Shown: positions 34,301 to 43,526 of the stretch, in pieces | How positions within the stretch are numbered: the stretch's first letter is position 1 | How the letters are laid out: the number at the start of each line of letters is the position of its first letter | Source of the DNA: Henricia sp. BOLD:AAB3569 | Taxonomy: Eukaryota; Echinodermata; Asteroidea; Spinulosida; Echinasteridae | NCBI GenBank assembly: GCA_037783545.1 | Contig: JBBELK010001217.1 | Coordinates: 57,441-121,440 of the forward strand | DNA: 64,000 nucleotides | Direction of reading: 5' to 3' | The notes under the pieces: generated by a model | Told to the model about the DNA's origin: nothing | Seen by the model: the letters and a program-made list of their open reading frames with translations, nothing else | Databases searched by the model: none | Translations under genes and position numbers: made by a program

Positions 34301-37300
34301 AATATTTGTTTTATATACCGAATGTGTAGATTTTTGTCATCTGGTTGGTTAAAAGTAACGAGACATCATATATACAGTCATGACAGTGGTCCTTCGCGTT
34401 TCGATTTCGGAAGCTGGTCTATACGGGGGAAAAGTTGTATATTTACAGCAAACATTGTAGCATAATCACCTGGCACTTTAGTAGCACATTTCACCTGACA
34501 CAGTTTTCAGTGTAGGCCACTTCTCTTACTTTCTTAAGGACTTCATCATCTACGACAGACGACAAAATGACGTCGAGATTCCGCCATTACCGTCCTGATG
34601 AATGTTTACGTGAAGCGCACAGCTGCATAGTTGGTGCACAGCTATAGCTATGCTAACACATGTAATGCGCGCGTCCGGAACCCGCTAAATGACTATGCCC
34701 GGGGCATGGCAAAGACTATTGACCGGTGGGCATATACGCGCCGGGTCTAGCCGATTCAATGCCCCCGCTTTTAACCAATCAGATGACAGGAATCTACGCA
34801 TGAGGTATATAATGTGTACTATCTTGCTCGATGGACACTCACAAGGGAACAATTTCAAAAAGATTTCCGATGTGTTGACTGTATCAATCCCATTGCATTA
34901 GACATTGTTATAAAATTGACCCCAGGTGGTCTAAACAATAGTAATAACAGTCTGGAAATAATTAAAAAAATTATTGTACAATTTTTTTTGTAGAGTTGTC
35001 TGCTTGAAAGGGCACGGTCCAAAATATTTTGGTATGGCAACTTGGGTGAGAAAGATACATATTGCATAAATACCAAACATTAATTATTCATTCTGTGAAT
35101 TATACCCCAGAAACAAAAGACATTGTGCCGAATAAATGTACATTATACAAGAACAAGAAATATGACGAACTGCAAAACAGATACAAACTTCACAGGAACG
35201 GCAATTGCTACAATGTCTACAAGTAGTAGTACGGGCACTTAATTTTGTGGCAGACGTAGACAATGTATGGATGGCCAACTGCATACGTGTATGGTTCGTG
35301 TTTTTTCATGCATGCAGTGAAAACATCGGACCCTAAACAGTTTTGAAGCGACACTTTGTCCCCAGCTAAAATCGTAGGTGTACCGTAATTTACATTTTCT
35401 CTTGTTTATATCGCGTAGCATAGAATCTAACGAGTGGCAATCAGTTTTTTTGGGGAGCAAGAGTTCGTCTTATCTTCCAAAAACGGCAAAAACCACGACC
35501 ATCGTTGGTCAAAATGTACGCTGCGATGACCCATTGCCTCATCGTAGCTTACGGTGCGTTGCCATGGCAGATATGCATTGTTAAACCCATCGCAAGTTTC
35601 TTGAAATTGTTCTTTAGACGAAACACGAGTTACGGAACAGTAACCCATCGCATCTCGAGTTACGAAGAATCATAAACGCTAGTGAAATCGACCCCGTGGG
35701 CAAACTATGCCATAACCAAAAACGATATTTCTCACAGTTTTCGGACAAAATGGTGGCGTCCATACTACAAGGCACTGCAGAAATTTACGTTATGTGAATT
35801 TCATATACATTAATCAATTAGTCAAATTTGCAAAAAATAATGTAATTGCATTTGTAAAAAAAAGAAGGCTTTAAAAAGAAAGTTTTAATTGTTGTTAAAA
35901 AGCGTAAAACACTAAATCATATTTCAGAAGGATTAACTGAGCCCGGTTTTTTAATATGGTAAATATTAAACAATCATGCTCACAGAGGTACAACTCTATA
36001 TTGAAAGTGCACAGAACTAAAACCGTATTCCATATACCATTATCAGGTTAAGATGTGCAACTCGATTAAGGATGATGCAGTTGGAAAGGCTGACGGTACC
36101 TGGAAGAAGACATGTTGCAGCATCTTGGAAGAGGTACGCAAGCAGGATTTATATCATATCAGTTTACATTTATTTAAATCGGGTTGATTAACTTGGTATT
36201 TTCTGGAAAATATGGTATGTGTTGCCAAAATACCCCCTTGACTGTAGAAACAATCAAATGTATCTCTACAATTGTTTTTGTCCAGGACCTTTCTAGCCAT
36301 TCTGCAAGGAACATGTTGTTTCTTGCAGACCAGGACGATGATATCTTCGCCCTTGTTATGCAAGTGCTTGAGATGTACGAGCGAGGAGAAGTAAAGGGAC
36401 AGCACCTGAGGAAGAAGGAGTCGGAGACAGGTGTCCTGGAAATACGCCCCTATGTATTTCGACCGTTCCAAACACTACCTAGCAGTGCTCTGGAGCGGCT
36501 TCTCCAGGATATTGTCGCCGGGCACATCACAGTACCAGAGTTTAAGACAGAGGGTGACACCCTTAACCGACTACAGAGAATTCAGCAAGCAGTTGTAGCA
36601 CTTATGGATGCAAAGAACTGGAATGAGCTTCAGGAGAAGTTTCCAACCCACTGCACACGCCAAGTTCTGTTTCAATTCATCTGCAAGGGCAAGGTAGTGG
36701 GAATCACTCCGGAGCTCAAACAGTTTTGCAGAATGCTAAGGAAATCTGAAAGCAGAACCTTTGAGGAAAGGAGTTTCCTGAGAAAAGCCCCCTACCAAGG
36801 TGCAGCCAACTCGGTTGGATTTACTATTAATATAGAACCACGAGAGCTGACAATGGAGGCGGTACGGGGTCTTTGTCCAACTTTCAATGGATTTCACCTC
36901 ACCATATTGGACTTGCCGGAGGTAATTGATTTTGTTTCTTAATCTTTATATAAAGTATTAACTTACAAGATTTCCAATGCTGTAGATTAAAGACGGAGGC
37001 TCGTCAATACGCGACAGAAACATTAGTGACACGAATTTCACCGCGCTCCATACCTTAACCTGGCAGCCGCTCTTACGATCCCAAAGGGCGTTGGTGCAGG
37101 CTAATTTATTCTACAAATAGGGTGTTTATCTTTTCAAAATCAAATATTTTTCACAGTAAACTCACCTTGCGAGACTGATTAGCCTAGCAATGCATAAACA
37201 CACTGTAGCCAGCTTGCATAAATAATGAGCCTCCACCCTGCCCTACTCAAGCAAGATATGGAGCGTGGTAAAATTCATGGCACAAACTTGTTCCTGGTGT

Positions 37301-40300
37301 AATGACGAGCCTGCGTCTTTAAGTTCTGTATTATAAAGACGTTGTGTTCATATACACTAACCATCAAAACTTTGGAAACGCCTTGAAAGTTTTAGGTTTT
37401 TGAGAAGGAAGTATTATTTTGTTTATTCATAATAAACCAAGCTATTAAAGCAAATGGAGGTGGAAGGTGTATCTGGAGAGAAAGTAGACATCTGGAGTGC
37501 TGTCCATCATGGAATGGCCTGCCCAGTCACCTGATCTCAATCCCATTGAGCTGCTCTGGGAGGGGCTGGATTGTAAGGTCAGAAAGAAATGCCCAACCAG
37601 CCAAGAAAACCTCTGGAGAGATTGTGTGTAGCTGCTAAGGGGATTCTTTGGTGGACATCAAGTTTAGCCGTTTCTTTTTGCATGCTCTCCAATTTGTTGA
37701 TAAAGCCCACTGTTGAGGCCGAAGATGGCACTAAAATTAACATGAATATATTTCCTTTTGTTGTATTACATCTATATTTGCTTTCAAAAAGTTGACATTT
37801 ACAAAATTAACATTCTCAAAATTGTTTTCTTCTCAAGAACCTGAAACTTTCAAAGTGTTTCCAAAGTTTTGATGGGTAGTGTAACAAACAAAACAAATGT
37901 ACAATAAATTACATTTTTTTTTAAAACATTTGTTTATGTTATGATTTTTACCCACATATCAACAAAGATTGGGTTCACAACCCCCCTTAATTTTCGTAAA
38001 TTTCACACATGTAAGAAAACAGAAATTGCTTATTGTTTATGGAACTACCCGGTACTTATTATTTATCCAAAACAGGAATGGAAGGAGTCCCATATCAATG
38101 AGTTCCTTGCAGTTGTGACCGCTTTGAACTTGTCGGCAGATTTACGAGGTTTTACTATCATCGTTATTTCAACCATCTCTGCCCAGGCAATGGTGCGACA
38201 GTGCCTCACTGAAACTCAACAGTTTGAACACATCAGTAACTGTTTTTTTCACCGCACCAATATGAAACCAAGTAAGTAAACTGTACGTTTAAAACGTACG
38301 TTTAAAACCGGCTAGGGGACTGACTTGGCCGCAATCCCATTCATAAATACCTTTTTTTGTGTTATTCAGCGAAACTCACCACAATTCTAAGACTAGAGCT
38401 TATGTGCTTCACGAAGCACGAATATCAGCCTGAAATAGCCTTTATAGCTGCAGTACAGAAATGCTCAATACGGCGTTTCCTCGTTACTGTACAGTCTACG
38501 GCTTCTTAGTAAAATGACCCGTACTGACCATTAGGTAGCCGATGGCCAAATTCTGTGAACAACCCATATGTAGCTTGGTCCAAAGATGTTACTGACCACA
38601 TTTGACATTAATTGGGTCAAGACTGTGGAAGAAGCATTTTATATTTTTAAAGAAAATGACCAGCAGTGACTAGTAGTTGACCATTGACCTCACGTGGTGG
38701 TCACCCCAATTAGGACTCCGGTCAAGGAAGACTCTGTCCAAATCTGGTTGAAATCGGCCACGGCGTTTGGCAGTTATTAGCAGATGTGTGATGTCACGTG
38801 ACCGTTTGCCCGAAGAAAGAAAGAAAGAAATAATTTAGAAAGAAAGAAAGAAAGAAAGAAAGAAATCGGACGATCACAATATATCAGCGTGCTGCGCACG
38901 GCTGATATAATAATCTTTCGTTTTTCCGACATGCATGCATGACATTGCGTTCATTTAAACTGCTGTGTTGAGTTTTTTTCGATGTGCGCATCACTTGTTA
39001 CAGAGAACCTTTTTTTTCTCGGGAGCATGCAGTTTCTGTGTGCGTGTGTGCGTGTGTGCATGTTTCATACGTGCTGAATAGGGTGCGGGCCAGGTGAAAA
39101 GCCGGTCTTTATCGTCTTTTTAAAACTGGCCATGTGTTGTGCTATCGGCCAATGAGGATGTGTAAACTGTCCTACCGGTAGGTATTTATTTATGAATTTC
39201 CATTCATTAATACCTTGGACAATTTAGGCATCCCTATTGACTGAGAGCATATACATAATTTTGAAATTGATAGTTTCTGTGCTTCTCAAATGTTCATATT
39301 ATTATTTTTTTCTGGTATTCATACCAAGGATTCCTCAATAGTGCCCATTGCACTGTCACTCGCAAGCGTGAGGAAACCCATGAACAATTAGAATTAGAAA
39401 TGGCCAGAGACACCGGGGAATCCCCTTGCTCTTCACAAAAGAATGCTCTGGGATCTTTAAAGTGTGTTACTATTACCTAACACACTAGACCAACGGCTTT
39501 ACATCCCTTCCGAAGGATGGGGCATGTGTGGTTGAGTGCCTTGCCCAAAGGCACAGGTACCGCAGCCGGATTCGAACACACAACACCAAGTTTTCACCCA
39601 TGATTGCGAGTCAATGACCCAAACCACTCGCCCACGGTACCCCACAGCTTAATTTGGAGTAGTGGCAAACTCATTACATATGCATCTGGTCTACTTTATA
39701 ATAATCTGGGCTTAAAAATATAACTTATAAAATCCTTAATGATTAATAACATTGTTTAACTCCGTAGACGATGACTTGCTGGCAAACGCAGTTGACAGCC
39801 TAATTGTGGCACACCACACCAAGCCTAAAGCACTAAAGTGGGCTGTAGCTGGGACGAGAACAAACCTTGTGCAGTGCAGGGAAGATGCCCTCTACACAGA
39901 CGATGACGGGATTCCTGTGGACCTGAAGCAGAAACCTGTAGCACTCTACAAGGAAGTCATCCTCACCTTCTCTTCCCAGCAACAGTGGGTGCTGGATGCA
40001 TGCTGTCGGACAGGTATGCTTCAATAGAGTGCATTATACAATTATTGCCTGCTGTGAAGGGGTCCATGGTGTTCACTTAATAACAACGCCGTACATCGCT
40101 CATGTACTTCTGACCAATGTACGTAAACATGCATGCTTATGGCATGTCAATTGATTGATTCCCATCCAATAAAAATCCACAATCTATCAATAAAAAACAC
40201 CAAAAGAGATTAGCTTCATCACTGCTTTGTTACTGTATGTTTGTCTGTTTTCACATTGGCCGATTACACTAGCTTAGTGGAATAAAATCACATTCACAGG

Positions 40301-41450
40301 GGTGTTCCTCGATAATAATACTTGTATACACATTGACTTGTGTGACCCCAAATACTTCAACACTGTATGAGGGGGTGTTTCTATTAGGAGCACTATCATT
40401 TCACAGTTCTGCTGATGTGAGGCGTAACTCTTTTAAAGCCTTACATCATTTGCAGTAACGCAAATTTTACTTCACGGGTTGAAAATAACAACTTGAATAA
40501 ATGTTTTGATAGGAGTGGAAACAAAACACAAGATTTTGGTTAAATTGTCTGAAGCCAATTATGTTACCAAGCATCTAACAAAAAACTATGCACGGATTTT
40601 TCAGGTATTCTGAAGTATTACTACATTTATGCGGCTTAAATTTCTTTACTTAGAATGTTTCTTTACTTATGATGTTCCTGTTAAATTTTTCAAATCATGT
40701 AATCGGTCTTAATCGGTATTTTGTCTGTTTCTAGGGTGCACTATTGAAAAGTGTTATCAGCTGCTACTGGCAAAATTATCATGTATCCAGCTTACAGAAC
40801 ATTGCTTTTCAAAATGCATGTGTTCTAATCCTTACCCACAGTCAAAAAGTTTATTTAACTAATGCATTCTAACAACTTGCCAGTAATCTTGCACCATCAA
40901 AATTCCTATTTCGAAAAAAATAAATGGGTGAGGTGCGACCTGCGTGTATAAAATGACGTGTGCATATGAAAAGCTGACACTTTCCTTACTACCATTATTT
41001 TATTGCTAAGGCCCATTTGTTTGTTTTTTCCCCTGTGTGATAGGAACTGGACTTATTGCCAGTTTGGAGGAGGGCAGGAATGGTTTTGCGGTCGAAAAGG
41101 ACAGAGGACTGCTTTTCCATCTGCAGGGGCGATTCAACAAAGCACCTTGGAAAAGATCCAAAAAAAAAGGCAGTCGGGACAGTGGGAAATCTACATGCAC
41201 ACCAACCGGAGACAGTGACACGGAGGAGGATGGAAACATGGAGGCGGAGGATGGAAACATGGAGGCGGAGGATGGAAACATGGAGGCGGAGGATGGAAAC
41301 ATGGAGGCGGAGGATGGAAACATGGAGGCGGAGGATGGAAACATGGAGGCGGAGGATGGAAACATGGAGGTGGAGGAAGATGTATGGGATTTTTCAGATT
41401 CCCTGGAGGAAGAACTTGCCACAATGCCAGGACTGAATGACTGTAACTAA
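28151..41450 (+). CDS. ParB-like / DNA methyltransferase-like fusion protein, ten exons
   Basis: Ten exons with GT-AG introns and compatible phases give 868 codons with start and stop. In order: unknown N-terminal region (1-168); basic nuclear-localisation stretch KSKKRKHG (about 170-178); ParB/sulfiredoxin-like domain (about 216-345) with IRPVR and VVGGQHNYLAAK; a helical middle (346-560); a beta-class methyltransferase-like domain (about 565-760); a 7-residue acidic repeat (797-846); an acidic C terminus. In the methyltransferase part the order IV, X, I is as in the bacterial beta class: DLPE at 583-586, QKPVALYKEVI, then VLDACCRTGTG and GRNGFAVEKD. Motif I (SAM binding) is good. Motif IV has lost the usual P-P-Y/W, so activity is doubtful. 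ParB plus methyltransferase is a phage and plasmid arrangement, so ancient transfer is a reasonable inference. Confidence 0.85.
28867..29068. mobile_element. Palindromic MITE in gene 2 intron 1
   Basis: Arms at 28867-28953 and 28980-29068 are inverted copies with a spacer of about 26 bp. Shared landmarks are GATCGAACAGCTT, TTTTACAGATGAA and the core CAAGATAGCCC/CCCTCTTGTGGTCA. It ends close to the exon 2 acceptor (29141) but does not disrupt it. Confidence 0.85.
29142..29434 (+). CDS. Gene 2 exon 2
   Basis: The acceptor is TTCATGTTCAG and the donor GTATAG, leaving in phase 2. It encodes VMFYEGNPRVLVKKQFLWQK, then a Cys-containing stretch and an acidic, Asp/Ser/Thr-rich end. No domain recognised. 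Confidence 0.82.
29644..29786 (+). CDS. Gene 2 exon 3, nuclear localisation stretch
   Basis: The acceptor is TTATTTTTAAG and the donor GTATGG. It encodes QSKSKKRKHGDIVVPPLLKK. The two basic clusters (KSKKRKHG and LKKRAD) look like a bipartite nuclear localisation signal, which fits a DNA-acting protein. It leaves in phase 1. Confidence 0.8.
29844..30882. mobile_element. hAT-like non-autonomous element with 5-bp duplication, gene 2 intron 3
   Basis: It begins CAGGGCTCGAAAT and ends with the inverse ATTCAAGCCCTG. Inside both ends lie GGTCTAGT-type words. GACAA directly flanks both sides (29839-29843 and 30883-30887). CAGGG-type ends are typical of hAT elements, and a 5-bp duplication suits the hAT5 group. 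No transposase. The interior holds smaller inverted repeats, for example around 30085-30130 and 30255-30355. Confidence 0.7.
31046..31363. mobile_element. Small element with ACAGGTCAACTCG ends and 16-bp subterminal repeats
   Basis: The left end ACAGGTCAACTCGTACG and the right end GTACGAGTTGACCTGT are inverted copies. Four CCAACTTGTRCGCCGA units follow the left end. The design resembles the CTCGACC family at 24.8-27.4 kb with a different repeat word. Located in gene 2 intron 3. Confidence 0.65.
31364..32386 (+). other. Rest of gene 2 intron 3
   Basis: No exon or clear element. AT-rich sequence with GAATCGATTC-type words around 32230-32300. It ends in a T-rich acceptor tract. Confidence 0.5.
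32387..32562 (+). CDS. Gene 2 exon 4, start of ParB-like domain
   Basis: The acceptor is TTCTTATGCAG and the donor GTGAGT. Phase-1 entry, phase-0 exit. It encodes GHVKISIHNLELGQQIRPVR, then EFVSNLQKQMEKF and PLCVVTK. The IRPVR stretch and the following helix match the N-terminal part of ParB/Srx-like domains. Confidence 0.83.
32563..33850 (+). other. Gene 2 intron 4
   Basis: No gene inside. AT-rich sequence. The short open frames on either strand at 33350-33580 lack splice context and similarity. Confidence 0.55.
33851..34063 (+). CDS. Gene 2 exon 5, ParB/sulfiredoxin-like core
   Basis: The acceptor is TTTACCTTTTAG and the donor GTAAGT. 71 codons, phase 0. YKYLVVGGQHNYLAAKAVSL corresponds to the conserved G-x-H/R-x-x-A box of ParB (GxxRxxA) and sulfiredoxin (GGCHR). 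Here the Cys of sulfiredoxin is Gln and the usual Arg is Asn. LANSHNAIGGYRHKMTFKDK follows. Confidence 0.85.
34142..34308. mobile_element. Near-perfect hairpin MITE in gene 2 intron 5
   Basis: Arms at 34142-34216 and 34231-34308 are nearly perfect inverted copies, with a spacer of about 14 bp around CGAGGCGGAAGCCG. Landmarks are CAAATATTGACTGC, TTAAGATTATAGG and GATCTCGAAGCCATGACTAT. Arm identity implies recent origin or repair by gene conversion. RNA across it would form a hairpin of about 75 bp. Confidence 0.9.
34309..36046 (+). other. Rest of gene 2 intron 5
   Basis: No coding exon is needed: exons 5 and 6 are both phase 0. I see no RNA gene. Parts have CG-containing sequence (34530-34780 and 35440-35660) that may be old repeats. 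Confidence 0.5.
36047..36133 (+). CDS. Gene 2 exon 6
   Basis: The acceptor is CCATTATCAG and the donor GTACGC. 29 codons, phase 0. It encodes VKMCNSIKDDAVGKADGTWK and a Cys pair. Too short for the usual ORF length limits, but required by phase and flanked by good sites. Confidence 0.78.
36286..36921 (+). CDS. Gene 2 exon 7, helical middle and degenerate methyltransferase motif IV
   Basis: The acceptor is TTTTTGTCCAG and the donor GTAATT. 212 codons, phase 0. The first two thirds look helical and charged (LLQDIVAGHITVPEFK and RLQRIQQAVVALMDAKN). The end GFHLTILDLPE occupies the place of beta-class motif IV, where DPPY or DPPW is normal. Open sequence continuing upstream of 36286 is intron read-through, not exon. 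Confidence 0.87.
36922..38075 (+). other. Gene 2 intron 7 with Tc1 relic
   Basis: It contains the Tc1-type element at 37355-37881. The remainder is non-coding. Confidence 0.65.
37355..37881 (+). mobile_element. Internally deleted Tc1/mariner element
   Basis: Inverted ends beginning CACTAACCATCAAAACTTTG (right end inverse at about 37862-37881) sit between TA dinucleotides at 37353-37354 and 37882-37883. Near 37505-37625 the sequence still encodes a Tc1 transposase tail: EWPAQSPDLNPIELLWEGLD, with the last catalytic acid in the IELLWE box. A TAG stop follows, and the N-terminal two thirds are deleted. Confidence 0.9.
38076..38271 (+). CDS. Gene 2 exon 8, methyltransferase-like domain
   Basis: The acceptor is TATCCAAAACAG and the donor GTAAGT. 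Phase 0 in, phase 1 out. It encodes EWKESHINEFLAVVTALNLS and DLRGFTIIVISTISAQAM. The helix plus hydrophobic strand fits the region after motif IV in beta-class methyltransferases. Confidence 0.82.
38811..38867 (+). repeat. GAAA microsatellite
   Basis: (GAAA)n tract with one interruption at about 38830-38840, in gene 2 intron 8. Confidence 0.9.
39400..39646 (-). repeat. tRNA-derived SINE-like repeat
   Basis: On the minus strand an A-box-like TGGGCGAGTGG (39624-39634) and a B-box-like TGTTCGAATCC (39568-39578) are spaced as in a Ser/Leu-type tRNA. TTGACTCGCAATC stands in the anticodon-arm position. The arms do not give a full tRNA cloverleaf, and unrelated sequence follows, so this is a SINE head, not a tRNA gene. 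Located in gene 2 intron 8. Confidence 0.6.
39768..40013 (+). CDS. Gene 2 exon 9, methyltransferase motifs X and I
   Basis: The acceptor is ACTCCGTAG and the donor GTATGC. The phase-1 join gives KPN-DDLLAN. Near the end are QKPVALYKEVILTFSS (motif X-like) and QQQWVLDACCRTG (first half of motif I). The intron splits motif I between exons 9 and 10. Confidence 0.87.
40014..41043 (+). other. Gene 2 intron 9
   Basis: AT-rich intron without recognised elements or exons. It ends with a pyrimidine-rich acceptor tract (TTTGTTTGTTTTTTCCCC). Confidence 0.6.
41044..41450 (+). CDS. Gene 2 exon 10, terminal
   Basis: The acceptor is CCCCTGTGTGATAG and the exon ends with TAA. It completes motif I (GTGLIASLEEGRNGFAVEKD), where GFAVEKD matches the motif II acid. 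A basic stretch (WKRSKKKGS) is followed by seven copies of an acidic heptad and the tail DVWDFSDSLEEELATMPG. Confidence 0.88.
41229..41375 (+). repeat. In-frame 21-bp minisatellite in gene 2
   Basis: Seven head-to-tail copies of a 21-bp unit (GATGGAAACATGGAGGCGGA plus G) encode DGNMEAE repeats, the last ending in VEE. Copies are almost identical, so copy number probably varies between alleles. The length is a multiple of three and the frame stays open. Confidence 0.95.
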
Positions 41451-41554
41451 TCTCAAGAAAAAACAGGTCTTGTGTTAATATTTTCTGCATTATTTTGGGC
41501 TCGAAATAGACCCGTACATGAGTCTGAAAGTACGGAATTTGGCCTGTTTTGAGC

Positions 41555-41560
41555 AATAAA
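41555..41560 (+). terminator. Candidate poly(A) signal of gene 2
   Basis: AATAAA lies 105 bp downstream of the gene 2 stop and is followed by an A-rich stretch. It is the first canonical hexamer after the stop codon. Confidence 0.6.
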
Positions 41561-42952
41561 AAAACAAAGGTCACAATATTTATTCGAATCAAATTCTGGT
41601 TCCGATAAATCACGTGGTCTTGGAGTAAGTTTCATTTATAGACGTAGAAACCTCGCGAAGTGCAAGTTGCTATTGTTGTCAGCGGTTGGTTTCTCTTCTT
41701 TTTGGAAAATAATGTTCTACGAACACTATGTACATAGCGTATTTTCCAATTTGTACACAAATCTGCCAACAGAAGGGTTGTTGGGCGTTGATACGGACTT
41801 GATAATCTCTCGGATTATCGCGTATTCACTTCGCGGCGATAAATAATATCCGAATAAAAAACCCAGCATAGGCCTATTGAGGGCGGTAAAGACACCAAAA
41901 GGTTGCGTTTGAGTTGCTTCCTCAAGCCAGCGCTGACCTGAGGGATCATGCAAGGTGTAATGAGTCAAGGAAACGAGGTTGAACACGTGTCGACCCATAT
42001 CGAACGCCACTTTTATTTACAAGCACATGATACATCGAGGTGGCTGGCATCCTCTTGCAACAGTGCCCCTTTAACACACTCCCCAACTCCTGCGTACTGA
42101 TGCCCTGTTGAAACCGGCCCCATTTCGCGGGGGAAAAAGCAACAGAAATCTTGTCGCCTATGCTGGACCAATCAGGACGCTTGGCAGTGCGTTGCAGGCA
42201 TTCAAATGTCACGCGCGCATATTGTGAACACCGTGCATTTATGTGATACATGTACTCGGTAAGGCTGGCCGTTGTCCGCATTGGCGAATGGTTGCTATTT
42301 AAAGCATACTGGTGAATCTGTTTCATTACTTTCGTGAGCATACATCCCTGTTATTCATTTGAAAAACTGCGGAGTAAATTTAGATCGTCGCCGGGAATTT
42401 TTGTAGGAATGGGACAGTCATAAGGAACAGAACCCAATACAATTTCTGGAAAGTATAAAAATCATTTATTTTCAGCATAACATGACCGAATTGATTAAAT
42501 TACATCAAAATGACTCGGGCGTGTGTTGTCCGAACACAACAACAGCCGGTTTACTCCATAGATTTGCGTGGATTTCCTCAGGGTATTGTATCGTTGCTTA
42601 TCAAAGTGAGATAGGATAAGCGGATGGTAAAGCGTATAGCCCAACATTTGTCTCTTTTTGTGATTTTTTTTACATTTCTAGTTAATTACGTGAAATTTTG
42701 ATAATTAATTTTCAAAAAGATCTTCGACAAATTATTGTCAAGGATGCTACCCGGTACATGTAGATCGCTATATTATGTAAACGGTAACCTGGTGTTTCCA
42801 TTTAAAGCGCTGTGTTATGGTTTGCGCATGCGTAGAAAATAATCTTAAGTTTCGTCACTAGTTTTTTGCATATCCTTTTAAATCTTAGCCATCCCTTAAA
42901 ATACTTTAGTAATTCTGGCTCGGGTGTAATTGTTAACTGTTTTCCTGTGGTT
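41561..42952. other. Intergenic DNA downstream of gene 2
   Basis: Overlapping minus-strand open frames at 41726-42341 have no similarity that I recognise and no splice context. I do not call them genes. No RNA gene or clear element boundaries seen. Confidence 0.5.
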
Positions 42953-43526
42953 GGGTTGTGCCAATAGACCAGCTACGTGTTAGATTTGCATAAATCATAG
43001 AGTTGTGCCTTATATTTGCATAAATGCTAGAGTCCAGGTGGTGCATGCTGGTACATGGTAACCGTGCGGTTCCTGGAATACCTCTCACATTACTCTATGT
43101 ATTTCTAAGCTGGACCATGTTGATTGAACATGTTGATCTGCAACTTCAAACCAGTCACATAACCCAAAAAAGTTTCTCTACTTTTTTGAATGCATCATTG
43201 CAGTTTGGCAACGTTCCATCCTTCAAAGTTGACATCAATTTCAATTCAAAATATACGTTCTTTTCTTTATTTGGACGAAAATTCATGTTCATTTCAACAT
43301 GTAATTCAGATGGTCCAGCCTAAAAATGCATGGAATAATGTGTGAGGTATTCCAGGTTACCGCACATTTTCGCGTCGGTTACTATGTACCACCTTGCACC
43401 ACCTGGCCCAATTTGCCAGATAGTAGTATGGTGCTTGACTCACTGGTACGCAAGCGCCACAGCGCACGGGCGGGACTCCAGGATTTATGCAAATCTATCC
43501 CGCAACTGGTCTATTGGCATACCCCA
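42953..43526. mobile_element. Foldback element next to the CCAATTG satellite
   Basis: The left end TGTGCCAATAGACCAGCTAC and the right end at about 43502-43522 (TGGTCTATTGGCATACCCC) are inverted copies. Further inward, GATTTGCATAAAT, CCAGGTGGTGCA and GGAATACCTC recur inverted. The spacer is about 230 bp. No transposase. The right end runs straight into the satellite array. Confidence 0.75.

Noticed and set aside
36184-36285. Upstream extension of the 252-codon frame before gene 2 exon 7
   Set aside because: The TTTTTGTCCAG acceptor at 36285 and the phase-0 join from exon 6 place this part in the intron.
39560-39646. Functional tRNA gene on the minus strand
   Set aside because: A and B boxes are imperfect, the stems do not pair into a full cloverleaf, and SINE-like sequence continues beyond.
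41006-41613. Minus-strand and alternate-frame open frames over 41.0-41.6 kb (FPSSASM, FHPPPPC and TWRRRME repeats)
   Set aside because: They are shadows of the 21-bp minisatellite in gene 2 exon 10. The + frame is fixed by the phase of the upstream exons.
41726-42341. Two minus-strand open frames of 94 and 131 codons
   Set aside because: They overlap in different frames, lack splice context and match nothing I recognise.
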